DNA from: Anaerofustis butyriciformans
GTDB lineage: Bacteria; Bacillota; Clostridia; Eubacteriales; Anaerofustaceae
NCBI RefSeq assembly: GCF_036289385.1
Contig: NZ_JAYFFH010000001.1
Span: 496,001-560,000, forward strand
Direction of reading: 5' to 3'
Length of the DNA stretch: 64,000 bases
Both the position numbers and the translations under genes were made by a program. This document shows positions 52,823-61,000 of the stretch, piece by piece (positions within the stretch are counted from its first letter, which is position 1; each line of letters starts with the position of its first letter). The notes under the pieces were generated by a model that did no database searches, was not told the origin of the DNA, and saw nothing but the letters and a program-made list of their open reading frames with translations.

Positions 52823-52863
52823 AGATGTCTAAAAAGCTTGTAGTTAAAGCTTTTTAGACATCT
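52823..52863 (-). terminator. Terminator of aph(3')-IIIa
   Basis: A perfect 17-bp inverted repeat (AGATGTCTAAAAAGCTT at 52823-52839, its complement at 52847-52863) with a 7-nt loop, 11 bp after the stop codon. Confidence 0.85.
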
Positions 52864-52874
52864 AAATCTAGGTA

Positions 52875-53669
52875 CTAAAACAATTCATCCAGTAAAATAT
52901 AATATTTTATTTTCTCCCAATCAGGCTTGATCCCCAGTAAGTCAAAAAATAGCTCGACATACTGTTCTTCCCCGATATCCTCCCTGATCGACCGGACGCA
53001 GAAGGCAATGTCATACCACTTGTCCGCCCTGCCGCTTCTCCCAAGATCAATAAAGCCACTTACTTTGCCATCTTTCACAAAGATGTTGCTGTCTCCCAGG
53101 TCGCCGTGGGAAAAGACAAGTTCCTCTTCGGGCTTTTCCGTCTTTAAAAAATCATACAGCTCGCGCGGATCTTTAAATGGAGTGTCTTCTTCCCAGTTTT
53201 CGCAATCCACATCGGCCAGATCGTTATTCAGTAAGTAATCCAATTCGGCTAAGCGGCTGTCTAAGCTATTCGTATAGGGACAATCCGATATGTCGATGGA
53301 GTGAAAGAGCCTGATGCACTCCGCATACAGCTCGATAATCTTTTCAGGGCTTTGTTCATCTTCATACTCTTCCGAGCAAAGGACGCCATCGGCCTCACTC
53401 ATGAGCAGATTGCTCCAGCCATCATGCCGTTCAAAGTGCAGGACCTTTGGAACAGGCAGCTTTCCTTCCAGCCATAGCATCATGTCCTTTTCCCGTTCCA
53501 CATCATAGGTGGTCCCTTTATACCGGCTGTCCGTCATTTTTAAATATAGGTTTTCATTTTCTCCCACCAGCTTATATACCTTAGCAGGAGACATTCCTTC
53601 CGTATCTTTTACGCAGCGGTATTTTTCGATCAGTTTTTTCAATTCCGGTGATATTCTCATTTTAGCCAT
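52875..53669 (-). CDS. aph(3')-IIIa: Aminoglycoside 3'-phosphotransferase APH(3')-IIIa
   Basis: A 264-residue kinase giving kanamycin/neomycin/amikacin resistance. The sequence starts MAKMRISPELKKLIEKYRCV and shows LVFSHGDLGDSNIFV (catalytic Asp, ~190), VSGFIDLGRSGRADKWYDIA (metal-binding Asp, ~208) and the C-terminal LLDELF. Start, end and internal motifs agree with the widespread Gram-positive enzyme. It overlaps a MerR-type gene remnant by 13 bp and is followed by its usual terminator. Confidence 0.97.
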   Translation of the reverse strand: MAKMRISPELKKLIEKYRCVKDTEGMSPAKVYKLVGENENLYLKMTDSRYKGTTYDVEREKDMMLWLEGKLPVPKVLHFERHDGWSNLLMSEADGVLCSEEYEDEQSPEKIIELYAECIRLFHSIDISDCPYTNSLDSRLAELDYLLNNDLADVDCENWEEDTPFKDPRELYDFLKTEKPEEELVFSHGDLGDSNIFVKDGKVSGFIDLGRSGRADKWYDIAFCVRSIREDIGEEQYVELFFDLLGIKPDWEKIKYYILLDELF

Positions 53670-53821
53670 TTATTATTTCCTTCCTCTTTTCTACAGTATT
53701 TAAAGATACCATTTTCTTTTAACTCGCTGGGTGTTAGAATGTTACGGGTATCATAATACTGTACCGTTCTGACAGATACACCGCAGAGCTTTGCAATTTC
53801 TCCAGTTGTATATTTTGACAT
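53657..53821 (-). pseudogene. MerR-family regulator fragment upstream of aph(3')-IIIa
   Basis: AAAGGAGGTGGAGGCT precedes an ATG opening MSKYTTGEIAKLCGVSVRTV, then QYYDTRNILTPSELKENGIF, the MerR DNA-binding domain. After 42 residues it runs into the aph leader and stops at codon 54, so the effector domain is lost. This fusion point is the 5' edge of the aph(3')-IIIa segment. Its ribosome site and frame could couple translation to aph. Confidence 0.82.
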
Positions 53822-54145
53822 AGCCTCCACCTCCTTTCATCACTATCTTATTTCATTACGCAGCGTCATAAGCAATATGTTACGCAGGGGGATTTTTACA
53901 AATTTCAAAATTTATTCATTTTCAGTTCTTCTAATCTGTTTTTGTTTGCTTTCAGCCTTCTGTGCAATATTTTTTGAATTTTTAAGAACAGGACACTCTC
54001 GAATTATATTCAAGTATAATACCCCTTATTGCAGATTATATATATTTTATTCGCTTAAACAAAGAATATCAACTTTGTAATACGACATCACTCAATACAA
54101 TTTTACAAATAAAGGCGACAGAAAGAAATCTCTGCCGCCTTTGTT
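53822..54145. other. 324-bp AT-rich gap before the MerR remnant
   Basis: No gene is supported. TATAAT-like stretches near 54015 and 54040 could hold the promoter for the MerR-aph transcript, but no clear -35/-10 pair stands out. Confidence 0.35.
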
Positions 54146-54526
54146 TTATGCGTAAATAATTTCTATATTGACGATTTCTCTTGCCCTTGCTTGTATCTCG
54201 TTCATTCTTCCAACCCACAACATCGAGTTTTCTGCTTTGAGTTGTTCGGTTACCCCCTCCTTGCCAGCCATTTGCTCGACCAATCGAAACATCATTTCCG
54301 CTGCCTGTTCGTCAATATCAGCAAGATAACGGTTCAATTTTCCGCTTGTGAGTAGCGTGGTGTAAACCGCCCGTTTATGTTCCTGTAAGTAGCGTTTGTG
54401 CCGCTGCCCCCATAAGCCGATAGGTTTGTGTTCTTTTTCGGTTGGTAAAGTAAGGCAAGGGATATAATAATCTCCCTGCAACTCATACCATAAACCATTC
54501 TTTTTATCAAAAATGTACTTGTCCAT
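54146..54526 (-). CDS. tnpV: TnpV-family protein (inner element copy)
   Basis: A 126-residue protein starting MDKYIFDKKNGLWYELQGDYYIPCLTLP behind a GGAGG site. The rest has the family pattern RYLQEHKRAVYTTLLTSGKLNRYLADIDEQA, GVTEQLKAENSMLWVGRMNEI and EIVNIEIIYA. TnpV occurs in Tn4451-type elements with unknown function. Two further homologues are in this window (55408-55785 and 62406-62756). Confidence 0.82.
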   Translation of the reverse strand: MDKYIFDKKNGLWYELQGDYYIPCLTLPTEKEHKPIGLWGQRHKRYLQEHKRAVYTTLLTSGKLNRYLADIDEQAAEMMFRLVEQMAGKEGVTEQLKAENSMLWVGRMNEIQARAREIVNIEIIYA

Positions 54527-54613
54527 ATAATTAATCCTCCAGTATAATATATTCGCACATACATCACAGTTCTCCGATTGCCACACTCTGTTATATCTTG
54601 TTATGAGATTTTC

Positions 54614-54723
54614 TTGCCCTTGATTTTGCCCTTATAAGCAGTCAGGGAAAGAGTAAACTTGTGTGAAATCATATAAAGGAATAAGGCGAACATATTGCGA
54701 TAAATCCTTTATTTTCAAGGCTT
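54614..54723. repeat. Right candidate arm sites and att core of the inner element
   Basis: TTGCCCTTG-A-TTTTGCCCTTA (54614-54634) repeats the left arm pair, and TTTTCAAGGCTT at 54712-54723 repeats the left core. Both are in direct orientation relative to the left copies. Confidence 0.5.
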
Positions 54724-54797
54724 TTGGAGAATTTTATTGATAACCTATGGAGAGCAATAATCATTCATAATTTTATAGTTTTCAAATTCCGATTTGA

Positions 54798-55226
54798 CTA
54801 TCTCTTAACTCGTTTTGATAAATGAAGTTCATTATCATCTACATATCCAAGTTTATTATATACAGTTTGTGCAACAAGATTTTCTTGTCCTGTTAGAAGT
54901 TCATATTGGTGAAGTGGATAATTCTTACTACAATAAGCCTCTGCAAAAGTAATCATCTCACTCGCTAAGCCTCTTTTTCTGTATGCTGGTTTAACATACA
55001 CTTCTGTAATTTCAGGCATATATTCATCATAGCAGAACGATTTTTTAAGCTGAACACAAACAAATCCAACTAACATATCATCTTCATCAGCAACGATAAC
55101 AACTTCCTGTTTATTATTCATAAGGGAATTTCTAATATTGTCTATGCTTGTTTCGCTCTCACCATTAAATTCATCATTTAAGATGTTTAATTGCTCTGCA
55201 TCATTTACTGTTGCAATTCTTACCAT
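54798..55226 (-). CDS. GNAT-family N-acetyltransferase
   Basis: A 142-residue protein with the GNAT fold: VRIATVNDAEQLNILNDEF, DDMLVGFVCVQLKK, PEITEVYVKPAYRKRGLASEMITFAEAY (motif A with RxxGLA for acetyl-CoA) and NLVAQTVYNKLGYVDDN. Its place between cat and tnpV in a resistance element suggests a resistance role such as aminoglycoside or other drug acetylation, but motifs do not show a substrate. Confidence 0.8.
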   Translation of the reverse strand: MVRIATVNDAEQLNILNDEFNGESETSIDNIRNSLMNNKQEVVIVADEDDMLVGFVCVQLKKSFCYDEYMPEITEVYVKPAYRKRGLASEMITFAEAYCSKNYPLHQYELLTGQENLVAQTVYNKLGYVDDNELHLSKRVKR

Positions 55227-55407
55227 AATTACACCTCATCAAATTCCGATTTATCTCGCTGATTTAGACGTATTGTACCATATTTTTGTGAATTTGTCAA
55301 CTTAGCCACTTCGATTATACTCACGACTTAATAACTTCTTAAATACTTCCCGAAAAAGAAAAACTGCCATCCGTTAAGACAGCAGTTCCTTTTCGGCTGG
55401 TATGCTA

Positions 55408-55785
55408 TTAGGAATACACAATATCGTTCAATACAATCTCATCTGCACAGGCTCGGATATTGTTCATCAATCCTATCCATTTCATCATATCCTTTCCTTT
55501 CAGTTCTTCCGTCACACCCTGCTTTCTTGCCATTTCCTTTATCAGATACTCCGCCATATCACACGCCGAAGTATCAATATCGGCAAGGTGTTCATATAAC
55601 TTTCCGCTTGTAAGCAGATTGATATACAAGATTTTCCTGTGTTCCCTTAAATATCTTTCCCTCATTCTTCCGTATTTTGTGAGAGTGGGCGGTTCTTCGT
55701 TTTCTATCGTCAAGCAGGGATAGTAATAATCTCCGATGAGTTCGTACTGGATACCAGTTCTTTCGTCTGTAATAAATCGTTGCAT
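55408..55785 (-). CDS. tnpV: TnpV-family protein (Tn4451-like element copy)
   Basis: A 125-residue protein starting MQRFITDERTGIQYELIGDYYYPCLTI behind AGGAGAAATCAGG. Pattern RYLREHRKILYINLLTSGKLYEHLADIDTSA, GVTEELKGKDMMKWIGLMNNI and EIVLNDIVYS matches TnpV. Its first 76 bp overlap the end of tnpX in another frame, so the two are co-translated. Position after tnpX matches Tn4451. Confidence 0.87.
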   Translation of the reverse strand: MQRFITDERTGIQYELIGDYYYPCLTIENEEPPTLTKYGRMRERYLREHRKILYINLLTSGKLYEHLADIDTSACDMAEYLIKEMARKQGVTEELKGKDMMKWIGLMNNIRACADEIVLNDIVYS

Positions 55786-57830
55786 CCTGATTTCTCCTTT
55801 TGCTTCTTGTGGTAAAATTCCAAAGATTTCTCGTTGTGATTTTGTTTTTGACATTCTTCGGAACAGAATTTCTGCTGACTGTGTGTAGGCCAGTAGGTAC
55901 TGCCACACACAGCACAGACACGCTGACGATAATAATGATTTCCTTTTTCTGCTTCTCTGTCGGCTTTTGTCTTGTCCTGCCTTGCCTGATAGCAACAATC
56001 CTTTGAACAGAATATCTGTCGGTTGCTTGTAGGCACAAACTCCTTTTGACAATGGGGGCATACCTTTGCTTTTACGATTTCTCCACCGTTTTCAGCGAGT
56101 TTTTTCGCCTTTCGCTTCTCTCGGTAGGCTTTTTCACGCTCACGCTGTTTTGCCAATCGCTCCATTTCTATCTGTTCTTCCTGTGCCTTTATTTCAGCAA
56201 GTTCTTCTTCTGTATAGGCAATATCGACCTGCCCCACATAGTTGAAATAAATATCAACCTTTTGTGTCCTTGCTTTTCCCACACCCTCTGCTTCATAAAC
56301 CACAATCTTGTCAATGAGTTCGGCAAACATCAAATCGGAAATTTCTGTCGGCTCTTTGCACTTGCGTATCAAAGAAATGAAATGCTTAATATCAACCGTA
56401 TTCGCCTTTTCTTCGGTCAGTTCCTTTTGCATTTCCTCAATTTTCGTTTCCAGTTCAGCCTGCTCATTATCATACTGCTTCATTAGTTGCTTATACTGTC
56501 TTTCGGGCAGTAATCCCGAAACAAGATTTTCATACAGACCACGAATAAGTTTGGAAAGTTCATCGTATCGCTTCTGAAAACGGAGCAATTCCGATTTATT
56601 GTGCTTTGGCTTTTCTGTCTGCTTCTCATTCCACAACGCTTGAAGCTCCTTTGCAAAGGCTTCTTCGTCATTCAGGACAAATCTTGATAATCGTTTGACA
56701 GTCGATAATATCAAGGCTTCAACATTATCAGCACTAATCGAATGGGCAGTGCAGGAGTTTACTCTGCTTGCATATCCACCGCAGCGGTAAGAATACTGCA
56801 CCGAACGGTCTTTTTTGCTGTAATGTGTTTGCAGGGTCATTCTTCTGCCACAATCCGCACAGTACAGATAACCGCTTAAACGGTTGCTATGCGTACCTTT
56901 TGCCGCTGTTCTGTTCGCTCGTTTCTTTCGCTTCTGAACGCTGTCCCAAAGTTCCTGCGAAATGATAGGCTCGTGCGTATGATAAAATACATACTGTTCA
57001 TCTTCATCGGTATTCTTCCTTTTGTGCAGTTTGAAATTCGTGCTGACCGACTTACGCAAAACGGTATGACCAAGATATTCCTGTCTGCTTAAAATCCCTC
57101 TTATGGTTGACATTCCCCAAAGATACGGGTCTGAAAACTTCATTCCGTTATACTGCTCGGGGTGATATTCCTTTGCGTGTGCAGCCGGAATTAAAACCTT
57201 TTCTTCGGTAAGCAATTCAGCGATTGCTCTCGGACTTTTGCCCTCGTTGGCAAGCAAAAAGATACGCTTTACCACCTCAGAAGCCACAGGGTCAACGACA
57301 AGCGTTTGTTTGTCGGTTGCTAATCGGTTATATCCATAAGGAATTGAACCGCTGCAACGCTTTCCGTCTTTCATACGGGCATCAAACACAGCCTTGATTT
57401 TATTGCTTGTGTCTTTGGCGTACCACTCGTTCATAATATTCAAAAACGGGGCAAAGTCATTATCAGAAGCATTGTTGCTGTCGATACTGTTGTTTATTGC
57501 AAGAAAACGGACATCTTTCTGTGGGAACAGAACTTCCGTATAAAAACCGACTTGCAGATAGTTTCGCCCCAATCGGCTCATATCCTTAACAATAATCGTA
57601 GCAACATTTCCAGCTTCTACTTCCTTAATCAACTCTTGAAAACTCGGACGATTGAAATTCACACCCGAAAAACCATCGTCAGTAAAATGGCGAATATTCG
57701 TGAACCCATTTCTGCGAGCATAATCTTCCAAGTATTTCTTTTGGTTGGTGATGGAATTTGACTCACCATTAAGGTCATCATCTCTTGATAATCGCTCATA
57801 GAGTGCTGTAATCTTTGAAGTCCTTGACAT
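55710..57830 (-). CDS. tnpX: Large serine recombinase TnpX
   Basis: A 706-residue recombinase, the length of TnpX of Tn4451. The resolvase domain holds ALYERLSRDDDLNGESNSI with the catalytic Ser, KDMSRLGRNYLQVGFY and FPQKDVRFLAINN. Then come the recombinase domain, a zinc ribbon (YCADCGRRMTLQTH, ~330) and a coiled coil. The C-terminal end adds two extra zinc-finger-like units, VCPHCQKEFVPTSNRQIFCSKDC and CAVCGSTYWPTHSQQKFCSEEC. It inserts and excises the element at GA dinucleotides. Located at the right end, transcribed inward. Confidence 0.93.
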   Translation of the reverse strand: MSRTSKITALYERLSRDDDLNGESNSITNQKKYLEDYARRNGFTNIRHFTDDGFSGVNFNRPSFQELIKEVEAGNVATIIVKDMSRLGRNYLQVGFYTEVLFPQKDVRFLAINNSIDSNNASDNDFAPFLNIMNEWYAKDTSNKIKAVFDARMKDGKRCSGSIPYGYNRLATDKQTLVVDPVASEVVKRIFLLANEGKSPRAIAELLTEEKVLIPAAHAKEYHPEQYNGMKFSDPYLWGMSTIRGILSRQEYLGHTVLRKSVSTNFKLHKRKNTDEDEQYVFYHTHEPIISQELWDSVQKRKKRANRTAAKGTHSNRLSGYLYCADCGRRMTLQTHYSKKDRSVQYSYRCGGYASRVNSCTAHSISADNVEALILSTVKRLSRFVLNDEEAFAKELQALWNEKQTEKPKHNKSELLRFQKRYDELSKLIRGLYENLVSGLLPERQYKQLMKQYDNEQAELETKIEEMQKELTEEKANTVDIKHFISLIRKCKEPTEISDLMFAELIDKIVVYEAEGVGKARTQKVDIYFNYVGQVDIAYTEEELAEIKAQEEQIEMERLAKQREREKAYREKRKAKKLAENGGEIVKAKVCPHCQKEFVPTSNRQIFCSKDCCYQARQDKTKADREAEKGNHYYRQRVCAVCGSTYWPTHSQQKFCSEECQKQNHNEKSLEFYHKKQKEKSGCNDLLQTKELVSSTNSSEIITIPA

Positions 57831-58005
57831 TCTCTTATCCTCCTTTCCTTATGTAATCTGTTTTGGTATTAAAAGTATTACTCCCTCTACCAATAGGAGA
57901 AAATAGGGATACAAAGCGGAACTGTTTTTCAAAGAATCAAAAAAATATTTTTTGAAATTCCGCAACCGACTTTGATAACCTATTTTCAATTTAGGAACGC
58001 ATTAT

Positions 58006-61000
58006 TTATCGTCCTACTAAAGTATAGCCCTCTGGGCTTAATTCTATTGCAGTAACTGTTTCGCCAAATGTTGAAGCCCAAGCGTCAAATTGTTGCAAAT
58101 GTCTTTTTTCTAATTCTCCATATTGTAAATATCTTTGCATAGTATATAACTCTACCATTGAATTAGAAACCGGTGTACCTGTTGCAAAAATTACTCCTTT
58201 TCCACCTGTAAGTTCATCTAAATATCTGCATTTCATAAATAAATCTGATGACTTTTGTGCTTCTGTTTGTGCAATACCTCCAACATTTCTCATCTTCGTA
58301 TATAAGAAAAGATTTTTGTAATAATGTGCTTCATCTACAAATATTCTGTCAACACCTAATTCTTCAAAAGTAATGACATCATCTTTTCTTGAAGTATCAT
58401 TTAATTTTGCAAGTTTTGTTTCTAAATTCTTTTTTGTTTTCTCCATTTGCTTAATAGAAAATCTTTCGCCATTACTATTTTTTAAATCTTGTATTCCAAA
58501 TGTTATATCATCAATTTGTTTTTGAATTATAGCAATTTGTCGTTCTACTGACATTGGTATTTTTTCAAATTGAGAATGTGAAATAATGATGGCGTCATAA
58601 TCTCCTGTTGCAATTCTTGAACAAAACTTTTTACGATTGGCAGTCTGGAAATCTTTTTTTGTTGTAACCAAAATATTTGCACTGGGATAGAGTTGTAAAA
58701 ACTCTTGACCAAATTGTTCAACAATATGATTAGGAACTACAAATAAAGATTTATTACATAGTCCTAATCTTTTTGATTCCATTGCAGCAGCCACCATTTC
58801 AAATGTTTTACCTGCTCCAACTTCGTGAGCAAGTAAAGTATTTCCTCCATAAAGAATTCTTGCTATTGCATTTACCTGATGTTTTCTTAAAGTTATTTCT
58901 GGATTCATACCATCAAAAGTTATATGACTTCCATCATATTCACGAGGTCTAATAGAATTAAATCTTTCATTGTATGATTTAACTAATCGTTCTCTACGCT
59001 CTGGATCTTTCCATATCCATTCTTCAAAAGCAAGTTTAATTTGTTCCTGCTTTGCTTGGGCTATAGCCGTTTCTTTTTTATTTAATTCTGCAACTTTTTT
59101 TCCGTTTTCATCTTCATAATAATCATATATTCTAGTATCTTTTAAGTTCAAACTATCTTCAATAATTTTATAAGCATTTGCTCTACTTGTTCCATAAGTA
59201 TTAGTGGCTTTTACATTGTATCTATCATAACTTTTCCCATCTATATACCATTCAGAAGTAGATTCCATATAATGGACATTTATATTTCTACTTGCATAAT
59301 AACTAGGATTTAAAAGATATTCTATAAAAACTTTTATATCTTCTGGTGGTATCCAAGTTGAGCCTAACCTTACACTAATTTCACTTGCACTTAAATCTTT
59401 TGGTTGAACTTCTTTAAGATACTTTACATTAATATTAAACCTATCATCAGTTTCTGCAAATTTTTCTGCTATTCTTAATTTTTCTCTTACATTTCCAGAA
59501 AGGTACTCATCTGCTGTCACCCAATGATTAGACTCTCCATATTCAGGAACATTAAATATTTCGCCTTCTAATTCTTTAAGCATTTCATCCATATTCTTAT
59601 TACAAAGTTGTTGCATAAATTCTATATCAACTCTTGCTTTTTCAGAAAGTGAAACAATTAAAGCGTCGTTAGAATTATCTACTGATGTTATTTCTGTTTT
59701 AGGTTTAATTGTTCTTTTAGTAAACATATCTGCTTTTCTTGCAAGATTACCATTTTCATCTAAAATTTCAAGAGAGCATAATAGATAATAACTTGAATCA
59801 TTAGAAAAAGCAGAGTTATTTCCTCTGCTATTGATTAATCCATATTTCTTTGTAAAAGTATCATATAAACGATTTAATTTAATCTGCTCTCTCTTTATAT
59901 CTTCATCTGGATAGTCTTCTGTCTGATTCTCCAAAAGAGTTCTCACACAGTCCCTTATTTCAATAAGACCTTTTACTCTATTTTCAGTTGTCATAGCAAG
60001 TTCTTGTGGATACATTCTACTATTCTCTCTGAAATAAATTTTATCATCAATTAAGGTATATGAGAAGTTTCTAACAGTTAAATCTGCTTCAATAGAATTA
60101 TCTTCTTCGCCTATATCATCTAGTTCATATTCCTTAACTTCAGCGTGAATATTTGAAGTTGCTTCATTAAGTTTTTCTTCTAAATTTAAGCCATCAGATA
60201 TACAAGCAGAATCATAACCAAACCTAGTAGAAATCATTTCCATATTTCCCATTATCATTTCTGGATTATCAATGAAATATTGATTCATCTTAATTCCATT
60301 TTCATTTTCTCCTAAATATACCCAGTCTGGCTCTATATCAGTTATTGAATCTCTTTTTTGTAAGAATATAATATCTGATGTGACTTCTGTACCTGCATTT
60401 GCTTTAAAAGTATTATTAGGTAGTCTTATTGCTCCTAACAGGTCTGCTCTTTGTGCAATATATCTTCTTAGACTTGGATTTTCTTTATCTAGTGTACCTT
60501 TAGAAGTTATAAATGCAATAACTCCACCTGGTCTTACTTTATCAAGTGTTTTAGCAAAGAAATAATCGTGAATTAAAAAATTGTTTTTATCATATTTTTT
60601 ATCTAATACTTTAAAATCTCCAAATGGAACATTTCCTATTGCAACATCAAAAAAAGAATTAGGAAGATTAGTATCTTCATATCCTTGTACTGCAACAGAA
60701 GATTTTTGATATAGTTGTCTTGCTATTCTTCCACTTATTGAATCAAGTTCAACACCATATAACTTACAATCTTTTAATGATTCTGGAATCATTCCTATAA
60801 AGTTTCCTATTCCACAACTAGGCTCTAATATATTACCGGTTTTAAGCCCCATATTCTCTAACGCTTTATACATAGACCTAATTACTATTGGGGGTGTATA
60901 AAATGCCGTTAAAGTTGATTCTCGTGCTTGTGAATACTCTGTTTCATCAAGTAAGTTCTTTAAAATATGATATTCATTACTCCAAGAAGAATCCATATCA

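Larger units (their letters stand above)
45905..54723. mobile_element. 8.8 kb tyrosine-integrase mobilizable element inside the Tn4451-like element
   Basis: It runs from the end of the integrase gene through repressor, excisionase, relaxase, ABC genes and aph(3')-IIIa. The outer repeat TTTTCAAGGCTT occurs at 45905-45916 and 54712-54723. Inside it on both sides lies a 26-bp direct repeat with 23-24 matches (45948-45973, 54614-54639). Without it, cat and the acetyltransferase/tnpV genes become neighbours, as in Tn4451. The boundaries are inferred from these repeats only. Confidence 0.6.
42012..58032. mobile_element. Tn4451-family element inserted in the helicase gene
   Basis: The element carries tnpX at the right end, tnpV, an acetyltransferase, a catP-like gene, a RepA-type ATPase at the tnpY position, a tnpZ-type MobV relaxase and tnpW at the left end, the gene order of Tn4451. 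The ends are fixed by the split gene: a GA dinucleotide (TC on the plus strand) is shared at 42012-42013 and 58031-58032, matching the GA crossover of TnpX. Removing it reconnects the helicase frame. It contains a second mobilizable element at 45.9-54.7 kb, without which it would be ~7.2 kb, close to Tn4451. Confidence 0.87.
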
